Of a stretch of 64,000 nucleotides of DNA, positions 27,798-36,598 are shown one piece after another; position 1 is the first letter of the stretch; each line of letters begins with the position of its first letter. A program made the position numbers and the translations under genes. Origin of the DNA: Pseudomonas sp. PDM05 (GTDB taxonomy: Bacteria > Pseudomonadota > Gammaproteobacteria > Pseudomonadales > Pseudomonadaceae); assembly GCF_014851685.1 (NCBI RefSeq), contig NZ_JACVAC010000016.1, forward strand, positions 34,807 through 98,806, given 5' to 3'. A model generated the notes under the pieces. That model made no database searches, was not told where the DNA came from, and saw only the letters and a list, made by a program, of their open reading frames with translations.

Positions 27798-28757
27798 ATG
27801 ACGACTACCGCCCCCCAGACCCCCAGCGTCCAGCTGCTCGAGGTCTCGCCGGAATATGCCGGCCAACGCATCGACAATTTTCTCCTGGCCAGGCTCAAAG
27901 GCGTGCCCAAGACCTTGATTTACCGCATCTTGCGTAAAGGTGAAGTGCGGGTGAACAAGGGCCGGATCAAGCCCGAGTACAAGCTGCAGGCGGGCGATAT
28001 CGTCCGTGTGCCGCCGGTGCGCGTGCCGGAACGTGACGAGCCTGTGCCGCTGGCCCAGGGCCTGTTGCAGCGCCTGGAAGCCTCGATTGTCTTCGAAGAC
28101 AACAAGCTGATCGTGATCAACAAGCCTTGCGGCATTGCCGTCCACGGCGGCAGCGGCCTGAATTTCGGTGTGATCGAAGCCTTTCGTCAGTTGCGTCCGG
28201 ATGCCAAGGAGCTGGAGTTGGTCCACCGCCTGGACCGTGACACTTCCGGCCTGCTGATGATCGCCAAGAAGCGCAGCATGTTGCGCCACCTGCACACCGC
28301 CCTGCGTGGCGATGGCGTGGACAAGCGCTACATGGCGCTGGTGCGTGGCAACTGGGCCAGCTCGATCAAGAGCGTGCGGGCGCCGCTGCAGAAGAGCAAC
28401 CTGCGCTCCGGCGAGCGCATGGTGGAGGTGGACGAGGAGGGCAAAGAAGCCCTGACCCTGTTCAAGGTGCTGCGCCGCTTCGGCGACTTTGCCACCATGG
28501 TCGAAGCCAAGCCGGTCACCGGGCGAACCCACCAGATTCGTGTGCACACCCTGCATGCCGGGCATTGCATCGCCGGTGACACCAAGTACGGCGACGAGGA
28601 TTTCTCCAAGGAAATCCGCGACCTGGGTGGCAAACGCCTGTTCCTGCACGCCTACATGCTCACCGTGCCGCTGCCGGATGGCGGCGAACTGAAGCTGCAG
28701 GCCCCGGTCGACGAGATGTGGGCCAAGACCGTGGAGCGTTTGAGTGTCGCACCCTGA
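27798..28757 (+). CDS. rluC: 23S rRNA pseudouridine(955/2504/2580) synthase RluC
   Basis: RluC isomerises three uridines of 23S rRNA. The 319-residue protein has an N-terminal S4 RNA-binding domain (about residues 18-75) and the RluA-type catalytic domain with the active-site motif ELVHRLDRDTSGLLM (Asp about 150) and KPVTGRTHQIRVH. Its position divergent from rne is the same as in P. aeruginosa and E. coli. Confidence 0.93.
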   Translation: MTTTAPQTPSVQLLEVSPEYAGQRIDNFLLARLKGVPKTLIYRILRKGEVRVNKGRIKPEYKLQAGDIVRVPPVRVPERDEPVPLAQGLLQRLEASIVFEDNKLIVINKPCGIAVHGGSGLNFGVIEAFRQLRPDAKELELVHRLDRDTSGLLMIAKKRSMLRHLHTALRGDGVDKRYMALVRGNWASSIKSVRAPLQKSNLRSGERMVEVDEEGKEALTLFKVLRRFGDFATMVEAKPVTGRTHQIRVHTLHAGHCIAGDTKYGDEDFSKEIRDLGGKRLFLHAYMLTVPLPDGGELKLQAPVDEMWAKTVERLSVAP

Positions 28758-29406
28758 CTACAAGCTGCTGATTTTTGATTGGGACGGCACGTTGGCCGAT
28801 TCGATTGGCCGGATCGTCGAGTCGATGCACGCTGCGTCGACCCGCTCGGGTTACGCGTTGTGCAGCGATCATGCGGTCAAGGGCATCATCGGCCTGGGCC
28901 TGCCCGAAGCGATCCGCACCCTGTACCCCGAGATCAGCGATGCTGAGCTGATCGCGTTCCGTGAACACTACGCCGACCACTACATCGCCCTGGAGGCCGA
29001 GCCTTCGCCGTTGTTTGAGGGGGTGGTGCATTCCCTGGCCGCGTTCCGCGCCGAGGGTTACCACCTGGCGGTCGCCACCGGCAAGGCCCGTCGCGGGCTG
29101 GATCGCGTGCTCAGGGCCCATGGCTGGGAAGATTACTTCGACATTACCCGCGCTGCCGATGAAACCGCCAGCAAGCCGCACCCGTTGATGCTGGAGCAGA
29201 TCCTCGCCCATTGCGGCGTAGCGCCGCGCCAGGCGTTGATGGTGGGCGATGCCTCCTTCGACCTGATGATGGCGCGCAACGCGGGCATGGACTGTGTTGC
29301 GGTCAGTTATGGCGCCCAGTCCGCCGAAGCCTTGCAGCAGTACGAACCACGGCTGACGATCAATCATTTTTCCGAATTGCAAGCCTGGCTCGGTCAGGCT
29401 CACTAA
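28744..29406 (+). CDS. HAD-IA family hydrolase (phosphoglycolate-phosphatase-like)
   Basis: The 220-residue protein has the haloacid-dehalogenase motifs: FDWDGTLADS (nucleophile Asp near residue 12), the Thr of VATGKARRG, Lys in SKPHPLMLEQIL, and MVGDASFDLMMARNAG. The cap domain is the small alpha-helical kind. GTG start overlaps rluC by 14 bases, so translation is coupled. Substrate unknown; the same gene follows rluC in P. aeruginosa (PA2974). Confidence 0.85.
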   Translation: MSHPDYKLLIFDWDGTLADSIGRIVESMHAASTRSGYALCSDHAVKGIIGLGLPEAIRTLYPEISDAELIAFREHYADHYIALEAEPSPLFEGVVHSLAAFRAEGYHLAVATGKARRGLDRVLRAHGWEDYFDITRAADETASKPHPLMLEQILAHCGVAPRQALMVGDASFDLMMARNAGMDCVAVSYGAQSAEALQQYEPRLTINHFSELQAWLGQAH

Positions 29407-29427
29407 GTCTTTGCTGGGGTTATTGGC

Positions 29428-30411
29428 ATGAGTGATGAGTGGAAAACGCCTGAAAAGGCCGAGAATGGTGACGACAAGAGCTGGAAGCTGCTGGAGAAAA
29501 CCCTCCTGGCTAGCGTCCAGGAGCAGCGTCGTGCGCGGCGGTGGGGGATTTTCTTCAAGCTGCTGACCTTCACTTACCTGCTCGGCATGCTGGTGCTGTT
29601 CAGTCCGCTGGTGGACATGGAGAAGAGTGCCGCCCGTGGCAGCAACTACACCGCCTTGATCGAGGTGCGTGGGGTAATTGCCGACAAGGAGGCCGCCAGT
29701 GCCGACAACATCGTCGGTAGTCTGCGCTCGGCGTTTGAAGATCCCAAGGTCAAGGGTGTGATCCTGCGTATCAACAGCCCGGGCGGCAGTCCGGTGCAGT
29801 CGGGTTACGTGTATGACGAGATTCGTCGCCTGCGCGGCCTGCACCCGGATACCAAGCTGTATGCGGTGATTTCCGATCTGGGTGCCTCAGGTGCCTATTA
29901 CATTGCCAGTGCCGCTGACCAGATCTACGCCGACAAGGCCAGCCTGGTCGGTTCCATTGGCGTGACAGCGGCCGGTTATGGCTTTGTCGGTGCCATGGAG
30001 AAGCTGGGTGTGGAGCGTCGCACCTATACGTCGGGTGAGCACAAGTCGTTCCTGGATCCGTTTCAGCCGCAGAAGCCTGATGAGACCCAGTTCTGGCAGG
30101 GTGTGCTCGACACCACGCATCGCCAGTTCATCGCCAGCGTGAAGCAGGGGCGCGGGGATCGGCTGAAGGATAAGGAACATCCGGAGCTGTTTTCCGGCTT
30201 GGTCTGGTCCGGCGAGCAGGCGCTGCCGTTGGGCTTGATCGATGGGCTGGGCAGTGCCAGCTCGGTGGCGCGGGACGTGGTCGGCGAGAAAGAGCTGGTG
30301 GACTTTACGGTGCAGGAATCGCCGTTTGATCGGTTCTCCAAGAAGCTGGGTGCCAGCGTGGCGGAGAAGCTCGCGCTGTACATGGGCTTCCAGGGTCCGA
30401 CCCTGCGCTGA
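29428..30411 (+). CDS. sppA: S49-family signal peptide peptidase (SppA/SohB type)
   Basis: This 327-residue membrane-anchored serine protease digests cleaved signal peptides. One transmembrane helix (about residues 37-57) is followed by a single S49 protease domain: INSPGGSPVQSGYVYDEI, the catalytic Ser region DLGASGAYYIASAADQIYA, and SLVGSIGVTAAGYGF. It is the short single-domain form, not the double-domain E. coli SppA. Third gene of the rluC run. Confidence 0.85.
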   Translation: MSDEWKTPEKAENGDDKSWKLLEKTLLASVQEQRRARRWGIFFKLLTFTYLLGMLVLFSPLVDMEKSAARGSNYTALIEVRGVIADKEAASADNIVGSLRSAFEDPKVKGVILRINSPGGSPVQSGYVYDEIRRLRGLHPDTKLYAVISDLGASGAYYIASAADQIYADKASLVGSIGVTAAGYGFVGAMEKLGVERRTYTSGEHKSFLDPFQPQKPDETQFWQGVLDTTHRQFIASVKQGRGDRLKDKEHPELFSGLVWSGEQALPLGLIDGLGSASSVARDVVGEKELVDFTVQESPFDRFSKKLGASVAEKLALYMGFQGPTLR

Positions 30412-30437
30412 GATTTCGAACCTGGTGTAGATCAAAA

Positions 30438-30527
30438 TGTGGGAGCGGGCCTGCCCGCGAATGCGGTGTTTCAGTCACCTGATGTATTGGCTGATCCACT
30501 GCATTCGCGGGCAAGCCCGCTCCCACA
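30438..30527. repeat. REPIN-like inverted repeat
   Basis: TGTGGGAGCGGGCCTGCCCGCGAATGC and its inverted copy flank about 35 bases, between the converging sppA and maf genes. Confidence 0.9.
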
Positions 30528-30545
30528 TTTGGTTTTGTGGTGGGC

Positions 30546-31124
30546 TTAGGGGATTTGTACGCCTTCGGCCAGCAGCATATCCACCAGTCGAATCAATGGC
30601 AGCCCGATCAGGCTGGTGGCATCCGGCCCTTCGGTGCTCTGGAACAGGCTCACGCCCAGTCCCTCGGCCTTGAAGCTGCCTGCGCAGTCATACGGCTGCT
30701 CGATGCGCAGGTAACGCTCGATTCGCTCGGCGTCCAGTACGCGCATCTGCACCGTGAATGGCACGCAGTCCACCTGGCAGTGGCCGGTGTCGCTGTTGAG
30801 CAGGGCCAGGCCGGTGAGGAAGCTGACGCGCTTGCCGCTCGCCGCCAGCAATTGTTTACGGGCGTTCTCGAAGGTGTGGGGTTTGCCGATGATCCGTCCG
30901 TCGAGCGCCGCCACTTGGTCGGAGCCGATGATCAAATGCCCTGGGTGCTCGGCGGCAAGGGCGCGGGCTTTTTCTGCGGCGAGGCGCTTGACCAGCTCGA
31001 CGGCAGACTCATTGGCGCGATGGCTTTCGTCAATGTCCGGCGAGCTGCAGATGAACGGCAAGTGCAGGCGGCCGAGCAATTCCCGGCGATAAACCGAGCT
31101 GGAAGCGAGTAATAAAGGCAGCAT
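30546..31124 (-). CDS. yceF: Maf-like nucleotide pyrophosphatase (YceF type)
   Basis: Maf proteins hydrolyse modified nucleoside triphosphates; the YceF branch prefers 7-methyl-GTP. The 192-residue sequence has LLLASSSVYRRELLGRL at the start and IIGSDQVAALDG (about residue 65) with the catalytic Asp. The ATG at 31124 has GGAG nearby; the longer frame upstream runs antisense through the yceD promoter and is not real. Confidence 0.88.
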   Translation of the reverse strand: MLPLLLASSSVYRRELLGRLHLPFICSSPDIDESHRANESAVELVKRLAAEKARALAAEHPGHLIIGSDQVAALDGRIIGKPHTFENARKQLLAASGKRVSFLTGLALLNSDTGHCQVDCVPFTVQMRVLDAERIERYLRIEQPYDCAGSFKAEGLGVSLFQSTEGPDATSLIGLPLIRLVDMLLAEGVQIP

Positions 31125-31192
31125 GGGCGTCTCCTCAGGGCAGTCGCGGATTCTAGCGAGGACTCCTGGCGACGGACAGGGCTGAATTTCCT

Positions 31193-31220
31193 TTGACATG
31201 GCTGGGTGCATCCCTATAAT
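31193..31220 (+). promoter_or_regulatory. Sigma-70 promoter of the yceD-rpmF-plsX operon
   Basis: TTGACA (31193-31198), 16 bases, TATAAT (31215-31220): both hexamers are perfect. Transcription should begin near 31226-31230, at or within four bases of the yceD ATG. Confidence 0.85.
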
Positions 31221-31229
31221 GCTGCGCCT

Positions 31230-31760
31230 ATGTTGAATGACCCGATTCCACCTCACGTTGACCCGCGCAAATTGGCTGATCGTGGCACTTCCCTTCAAGG
31301 TGAATTGCTGCTGGCCGATTTGGAGAGACTCTGCGACCCGCTTTCCGACACTGTCGGTACGGTGCAGGCGAAATTCGTTTTTGAACGAGATGAACGTAAA
31401 TCTGTGGTAATTCACAGCTTTATCGACACCGAAGTCAAAATGGTTTGCCAGCGTTGTCTTGAGCTGGTCACCCTGCCGATTCACAGCGAATGCAGTTACG
31501 CTGTGGTAAAGGAGGGTGCGAATACCCAGTCGTTGCCGAAAGGTTATGACGTGCTGGAACTGGGCGAAGATCCATTGGATCTGCATGCACTGATCGAGGA
31601 GGAGCTTCTGCTCGCCTTGCCCATTGTGCCTGCTCATCATCCGGAAGAATGCCAGCAGCCGGAGGGGCTCGATGACGAGTCCGAACCGAGCGAGGACGAG
31701 GTAACGCGGTCCAACCCGTTCAGTGTATTGGCGCAGTTAAAGCGTGACCCAAACGTTTAG
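31230..31760 (+). CDS. yceD: YceD/DUF177 protein
   Basis: This 176-residue protein belongs to the DUF177 family, linked to 23S rRNA accumulation and always upstream of rpmF. It has the conserved MVCQRCLELVTLPI motif (about residues 73-86, two Cys) and an acidic C-terminus. The ATG at 31230 matches the family N-terminus, but it has no ribosome binding site because the promoter -10 ends ten bases before it, so the mRNA is probably leaderless. Confidence 0.88.
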   Translation: MLNDPIPPHVDPRKLADRGTSLQGELLLADLERLCDPLSDTVGTVQAKFVFERDERKSVVIHSFIDTEVKMVCQRCLELVTLPIHSECSYAVVKEGANTQSLPKGYDVLELGEDPLDLHALIEEELLLALPIVPAHHPEECQQPEGLDDESEPSEDEVTRSNPFSVLAQLKRDPNV

Positions 31761-31773
31761 GAGTTAATCAATT

Positions 31774-31956
31774 ATGGCTGTTCAGCAGAACAAAAAATCC
31801 CGCTCTGCCCGTGACATGCGTCGTTCGCACGACGCCCTGACGGCAAGCACTCTGTCTGTAGAAAAAACCACTGGTGAAATTCACCTGCGTCACCACGTAT
31901 CGCCAGAAGGCGTATACCGTGGTCGTAAAGTGATCGACAAGGGCGCTGACGAGTAA
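31774..31956 (+). CDS. rpmF: 50S ribosomal protein L32
   Basis: The 60-residue basic protein begins MAVQQNKKSRSARDMRRSH, the bacterial L32 signature, and ends with the RGRKVI segment. The cysteine pairs seen in zinc-binding L32 are absent, as usual for Pseudomonas. GGAG lies upstream. Confidence 0.95.
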   Translation: MAVQQNKKSRSARDMRRSHDALTASTLSVEKTTGEIHLRHHVSPEGVYRGRKVIDKGADE

Positions 31957-31960
31957 TCAC

Positions 31961-32971
31961 TTGTCTGCTCTAGTCATCGCGATAGACGCAATGGGCGGGG
32001 ACTTCGGTCCCCGCAGCATTGTTCAGGCCTGCATTGCCAGCCTGTCTGCAACGCCCTCGCTGCACCTGACCCTTGTCGGTCAACCCTCCTTACTTGAAGA
32101 ACTGATTGCCAGCCATCCGGCGGTGGATCGCGCGCGCCTGACGATTACGCCAGCCAGCGAAACCATCACCATGGATGAGAAGCCGGCGGCTGCCCTGCGT
32201 GGCAAGCCTGACTCTTCAATGCGGGTGGCGCTTGAGTTGCTGCGCGATGGCAAGGTGCAAGCCTGCGTCAGTGCGGGCAATACCGGGGCGTTGATGGCGT
32301 TGTCGCGCTATGTACTCAAGACGCTGCCAGGCATTGACCGGCCGGCGATGGTCGCGGCCATTCCGACGCAGAAGGGCTATTGCCAACTGCTGGACCTTGG
32401 CGCGAACGTCGATTGCAGTGCCGAGCACCTGTTCCAGTTCGCCGTCATGGGCTCGGTGGCTGCCGAAGCGCTAGGCGTGGCTCGCCCGCGAGTGGCGCTG
32501 CTGAATATCGGCACCGAAGACATCAAGGGCAACCAACAGGTCAAGCTCGCCGCTACGCTGCTTCAAGGCGCACGCGGCTTGAACTACATCGGCTTCGTCG
32601 AAGGTGATGGTTTGTACCGGGGTGAGGCGGATGTGGTGGTGTGCGACGGGTTTGTCGGCAATATCCTGCTCAAATCCAGTGAGGGGCTGGCGACCATGAT
32701 CGCCGCGCGCATCGAGGCGTTGTTCAGGCAAGGTTTTGCGTCGCGCCTGGTCGGTGCCCTGGCGCTGCCGTTGATGCGGCGCCTGCAGGCTGACCTGGCG
32801 CCGGCGCGGCATAACGGTGCGAGCTTTCTCGGCCTGCAGGGCATTGTGGTGAAAAGCCATGGTTCGGCCGGTGTAGAAGGCTTTCAAAGCGCGATTGCGC
32901 GAGCCCTGATCGAGATCCAGGAAAACCTGCCGCAACGCTTGCATGGCCGTCTTGAAGACCTGTTGCCTTAG
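31961..32971 (+). CDS. plsX: Phosphate acyltransferase PlsX
   Basis: PlsX makes acyl-phosphate from acyl-ACP for phospholipid synthesis. The 336-residue protein starts IAIDAMGGDFGP and carries the conserved VSAGNTGALMALSRY, LLNIGTEDIKGN and VVCDGFVGNILLKSSEG. Start is TTG at 31961, four bases after rpmF, with no good ribosome site, which suggests coupled translation. Confidence 0.93.
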   Translation: MSALVIAIDAMGGDFGPRSIVQACIASLSATPSLHLTLVGQPSLLEELIASHPAVDRARLTITPASETITMDEKPAAALRGKPDSSMRVALELLRDGKVQACVSAGNTGALMALSRYVLKTLPGIDRPAMVAAIPTQKGYCQLLDLGANVDCSAEHLFQFAVMGSVAAEALGVARPRVALLNIGTEDIKGNQQVKLAATLLQGARGLNYIGFVEGDGLYRGEADVVVCDGFVGNILLKSSEGLATMIAARIEALFRQGFASRLVGALALPLMRRLQADLAPARHNGASFLGLQGIVVKSHGSAGVEGFQSAIARALIEIQENLPQRLHGRLEDLLP

Positions 32972-33097
32972 GCGAATCGGCCCGGAAATGCTTAAATGTG
33001 ACCGGCCAGTTCAATTGACCATCCAATCTGTCAGTTTCGTGCGCTCCCATCGTAGGCGCGTTCATTTTTGACGACCAGATCATTAGGGGCTTGTTAC

Positions 33098-34036
33098 ATG
33101 TCTACATCCCTCGCATTCGTCTTTCCAGGGCAGGGTTCGCAGTCCCTCGGCATGTTGGCCGAGCTGGGCGCGCAATACCCGCTGATCCTGGACACTTTCA
33201 AGGAAGCTTCCGATGCCCTGGGTTACGACCTGTGGGCTCTGACCCAGCAAGGGCCGGAAGAGCAGCTCAATCAAACCGACAAGACCCAGCCGGCCATCCT
33301 GACCGCTTCGATCGCCCTGTGGCGCTTGTGGCTGGCCGAAGGCGGCGCGCGTCCGGCATTCGTTGCCGGTCACAGCCTGGGCGAATATAGCGCCCTGGTC
33401 GCGGCGGGCAGCCTGACCCTCGGTGAAGCGGTCAAACTGGTCGAGCGTCGTGGTCAACTGATGCAAGAAGCCGTTCCGGCGGGGCAGGGCGGCATGGCTG
33501 CAATCCTGGGCCTGGACGATGCAGTAGTGATCGAAGCCTGTGCCGAAGCGGCCCAGGGTGAAGTGGTCAGCGCAGTGAACTTCAACTCCCCTGGTCAGGT
33601 GGTGATCGCCGGTGCCAAGGCAGCAGTCGAGCGCGCCATCGAAGGCTGCAAGGCTCGTGGTGCCAAGCGTGCGTTGCCGTTGCCGGTAAGCGTGCCGTCC
33701 CACTGTGAGCTGATGCGCCCGGCAGCCGAGCGTTTTGCCGAGTCCATCGCCGCCATCAACTGGCAGGCGCCGCAGATCCCGCTGGTGCAGAACGTCAGCG
33801 CGGCCGTGGCCGCCGACCTCGATACCCTCAAGCGCGACCTGCTGGAGCAGCTCTACAAGCCGGTACGCTGGGTTGAATCGGTCCAGACCCTGGCCGCCAA
33901 TGGCGCCACCGAACTGGTCGAGTGCGGCCCGGGCAAAGTCCTGGCCGGCCTGAACAAGCGCTGCGCCGACGGTGTGTCGACCGCTAACCTCAATACCCCG
34001 GATGCCTTTGCTGCCGCTCGCGCAGCACTGGCCTGA
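33098..34036 (+). CDS. fabD: Malonyl-CoA:ACP transacylase FabD
   Basis: FabD loads malonate onto acyl carrier protein. The 312-residue protein has FPGQGSQ at residue 8, the nucleophile elbow GHSLGEYSAL (Ser about 92), and PVSVPSHCELM with the catalytic His. TTAGGGGC lies before the ATG at 33098. Confidence 0.95.
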   Translation: MSTSLAFVFPGQGSQSLGMLAELGAQYPLILDTFKEASDALGYDLWALTQQGPEEQLNQTDKTQPAILTASIALWRLWLAEGGARPAFVAGHSLGEYSALVAAGSLTLGEAVKLVERRGQLMQEAVPAGQGGMAAILGLDDAVVIEACAEAAQGEVVSAVNFNSPGQVVIAGAKAAVERAIEGCKARGAKRALPLPVSVPSHCELMRPAAERFAESIAAINWQAPQIPLVQNVSAAVAADLDTLKRDLLEQLYKPVRWVESVQTLAANGATELVECGPGKVLAGLNKRCADGVSTANLNTPDAFAAARAALA

Positions 34037-34055
34037 AGAATTAGGAGAAGCCTGC

Positions 34056-34799
34056 ATGAGTCTGCAAGGTAAAGTTGCACTGGTTACTGGCGCAAGCCGT
34101 GGTATTGGCCAGGCCATCGCCCTCGAACTGGGTCGCCAAGGCGCCATCGTGATCGGCACCGCCACCTCCGCTTCGGGCGCCGAGCGTATCGCCGCGACCC
34201 TGAAGGAAAACGGCGTACAAGGCACCGGCCTTGAGCTGAACGTGACCAGCGATGAGTCCGTGGCTGCCGTATTGGCCCAGATCACTGCGCAGTTCGGCGC
34301 GCCGGCTATTCTGGTAAACAACGCCGGTATTACCCGCGACAACCTGATGATGCGCATGAAAGACGACGAGTGGTACGACGTGGTCGATACCAACCTGAAC
34401 AGTCTGTTTCGCCTGTCCAAGGGCGTTTTGCGCGGCATGACCAAGGCGCGTTGGGGCCGAATTATCAATATTGGCTCCGTAGTGGGTGCCATGGGCAACG
34501 CAGGCCAAGTAAACTACGCGTCCGCCAAGGCCGGTCTGGAAGGTTTCAGCCGTGCATTGGCACGTGAAGTCGGTTCGCGGTCGATTACGGTCAACTCGGT
34601 GGCCCCAGGGTTCATCGACACCGATATGACCCGCGAGCTGCCGGAAGCACAGCGTGAAGCCTTGCTGACGCAGATTCCGCTGGGCCGTCTGGGCCAGGCT
34701 CAAGAGATCGCGAATGTGGTCACTTTCCTGGCATCCGACGGTGCGGCATACGTGACTGGGGCTACAATCCCGGTTAACGGCGGGATGTACATGAGTTAA
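34056..34799 (+). CDS. fabG: 3-oxoacyl-ACP reductase FabG
   Basis: FabG is the NADPH-dependent ketoreductase of fatty acid synthesis. The 247-residue SDR has TGASRGIGQAIA, NNAGITRDNLMMRM, catalytic Ser in INIGSVVG, YASAKAGL (Tyr/Lys), and VAPGFIDTDMT. TTAGGAGAAG precedes the ATG. It lies 19 bases after fabD. Confidence 0.95.
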   Translation: MSLQGKVALVTGASRGIGQAIALELGRQGAIVIGTATSASGAERIAATLKENGVQGTGLELNVTSDESVAAVLAQITAQFGAPAILVNNAGITRDNLMMRMKDDEWYDVVDTNLNSLFRLSKGVLRGMTKARWGRIINIGSVVGAMGNAGQVNYASAKAGLEGFSRALAREVGSRSITVNSVAPGFIDTDMTRELPEAQREALLTQIPLGRLGQAQEIANVVTFLASDGAAYVTGATIPVNGGMYMS

Positions 34800-34912
34800 A
34801 TTGTGACGGATCGCTTCAAAAAAATGTCATACGAGCTGTCTAAAATCCGTTATAAAGCTGCAACTTAATTTATAGGCAGGTGGCCGACCGGGTACGTGGG
34901 TGAAGCTTTCAG

Positions 34913-34940
34913 TTGAAAAGCTGAAAAGGCTTTCTATACA
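34913..34940 (+). promoter_or_regulatory. Probable acpP promoter
   Basis: TTGAAA (34913-34918), 16 bases, TATACA (34935-34940). A small AGCTTT/AAAGCT inverted repeat overlaps the -35. acpP needs far more expression than its neighbours, so a private promoter is expected. Confidence 0.55.
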
Positions 34941-34991
34941 CTTACCCACTGGCCAGCTGCCTGAATTTGTCCATTAGGAGTTAAACAAGGT

Positions 34992-35228
34992 ATGAGCACC
35001 ATCGAAGAGCGCGTCAAGAAAATCGTTGCCGAGCAACTGGGCGTCAAAGAAGAAGAAGTGGTCAACACTGCTTCCTTCGTAGAAGACCTGGGTGCCGATT
35101 CCCTTGACACCGTTGAGCTGGTGATGGCTCTGGAAGAGGAATTCGAGACCGAAATCCCGGACGAAGAAGCTGAAAAAATCACTACTGTTCAAGCTGCTAT
35201 CGACTACGTTACCAGCCATCAGGCGTAA
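34992..35228 (+). CDS. acpP: Acyl carrier protein
   Basis: This 78-residue acidic protein carries growing acyl chains on phosphopantetheine attached to the serine in GADSLDTVELVMALE (Ser about 38). GTATTAGGAGT-type ribosome site (TTAGGAG) precedes the ATG. A strong terminator follows. Confidence 0.97.
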   Translation: MSTIEERVKKIVAEQLGVKEEEVVNTASFVEDLGADSLDTVELVMALEEEFETEIPDEEAEKITTVQAAIDYVTSHQA

Positions 35229-35256
35229 TAGTTTTTAGTCGTCGCTTGCTGTTGGG

Positions 35257-35292
35257 AAAAACCGCACTGCTGTTACAGCGTGCGGTTTTTTC
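35257..35292 (+). terminator. Terminator of acpP
   Basis: AAAAACCGCACTG pairs with CAGCGTGCGGTTTTTT, followed by more T residues. Confidence 0.88.
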
Positions 35293-35353
35293 TTTAGCTC
35301 TGACGAAAAGTGAGCCTGAAGCAAAGTGTCGTCATTAGAAAAAGGAGAGTGCT

Positions 35354-36598
35354 GTGTCGCGTAGACGCGTCGTAGTCACCGGTATGGGTATGTTGTCGCC
35401 ACTGGGTACGGATGTGCCGAGCAGTTGGCAGGGCATTCTGGCTGGCCGCAGTGGTATTGGTCTGATTGAACATACGGACCTTTCTGCCTATTCCACCCGT
35501 TTTGGCGGCTCGGTAAAGGGTTTCAATGTCGAGGAATATCTCTCGATCAAAGAGTCCCGCAAACTCGACCTGTTCATTCAATACGGCCTGGCTGCCGGTT
35601 TTCAGGCAGTGCGTAATGCCGGCCTGGAAGTTACCGACGCCAACCGTGATCGCATCGGCGTGGCCATGGGTTCGGGTATTGGTGGTCTGACCAATATCGA
35701 AGAAACCAGCCGCATCCTGCACGATACTGGCCCCCGTCGAATTTCACCGTTCTTCGTGCCGGGCTCGATCATCAATATGATTTCCGGCTTCCTGTCCATC
35801 CACTTGGGCGCACAGGGACCTAACTACGCCATCGCCACCGCGTGCACTACCGGTACGCATTGCATCGGTATGGCGGCGCGCAACATCGCCTACGACGAAG
35901 CTGACGTGATGATCGCCGGCGGCGCTGAAATGGCTGCCTGCGGCCTTGGCATGGGCGGCTTTGGCGCGTCCCGTGCGCTGTCGACCCGCAACGACGAGCC
36001 GACTCGTGCCAGCCGTCCGTGGGACAAGGGCCGTGACGGTTTCGTGCTGTCCGACGGTGCCGGCGCCCTGGTGCTGGAAGAGTTGGAACACGCCAAGGCG
36101 CGTGGCGCCACCATCTACGCCGAGCTGATCGGCTTTGGCATGAGCGGCGACGCCTACCACATGACTTCGCCACCGTCCGACGGTGCCGGTGCTGCACGTT
36201 GCATCACCAACGCCCTGCGCGACGCGAAGATCAATGCGGACCAGGTGCAGTACATCAATGCCCACGGCACCTCGACCCCGACCGGCGACCTGGCGGAAGC
36301 CGAGGCCATCAAGTCGGTGTTCGGCGAACACGCCTACAAGCTGGCGGTCAGTTCCACCAAGTCCATGACCGGTCACCTGTTGGGTGCGGCGGGCGCGGTC
36401 GAGGCGATTTTCAGTGTGATGGCCATCAAGGATCAGGTCGCTCCGCCGACCATCAACCTGGATGAGCCGGACGAGGGCTGCGATCTGAACTTCGTGCCGC
36501 ATGAACCGCAACCGATGCCGATCGACGTGACGATCTCCAACTCGTTCGGCTTTGGTGGCACCAACGGTTCCCTGGTGTTCCGCCGGTTCGCCGAGTGA
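35354..36598 (+). CDS. fabF: 3-oxoacyl-ACP synthase II FabF
   Basis: FabF condenses malonyl-ACP with acyl-ACP. The 414-residue protein has the Cys-His-His triad regions ATACTTGTHCIG (Cys about 164), NAHGTSTPTGD (His about 304) and TKSMTGHLLGAAG (His about 341). GTG start with AAAGGAGAG upstream. It overlaps pabC by one base (TGATG). Confidence 0.95.
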   Translation: MSRRRVVVTGMGMLSPLGTDVPSSWQGILAGRSGIGLIEHTDLSAYSTRFGGSVKGFNVEEYLSIKESRKLDLFIQYGLAAGFQAVRNAGLEVTDANRDRIGVAMGSGIGGLTNIEETSRILHDTGPRRISPFFVPGSIINMISGFLSIHLGAQGPNYAIATACTTGTHCIGMAARNIAYDEADVMIAGGAEMAACGLGMGGFGASRALSTRNDEPTRASRPWDKGRDGFVLSDGAGALVLEELEHAKARGATIYAELIGFGMSGDAYHMTSPPSDGAGAARCITNALRDAKINADQVQYINAHGTSTPTGDLAEAEAIKSVFGEHAYKLAVSSTKSMTGHLLGAAGAVEAIFSVMAIKDQVAPPTINLDEPDEGCDLNFVPHEPQPMPIDVTISNSFGFGGTNGSLVFRRFAE

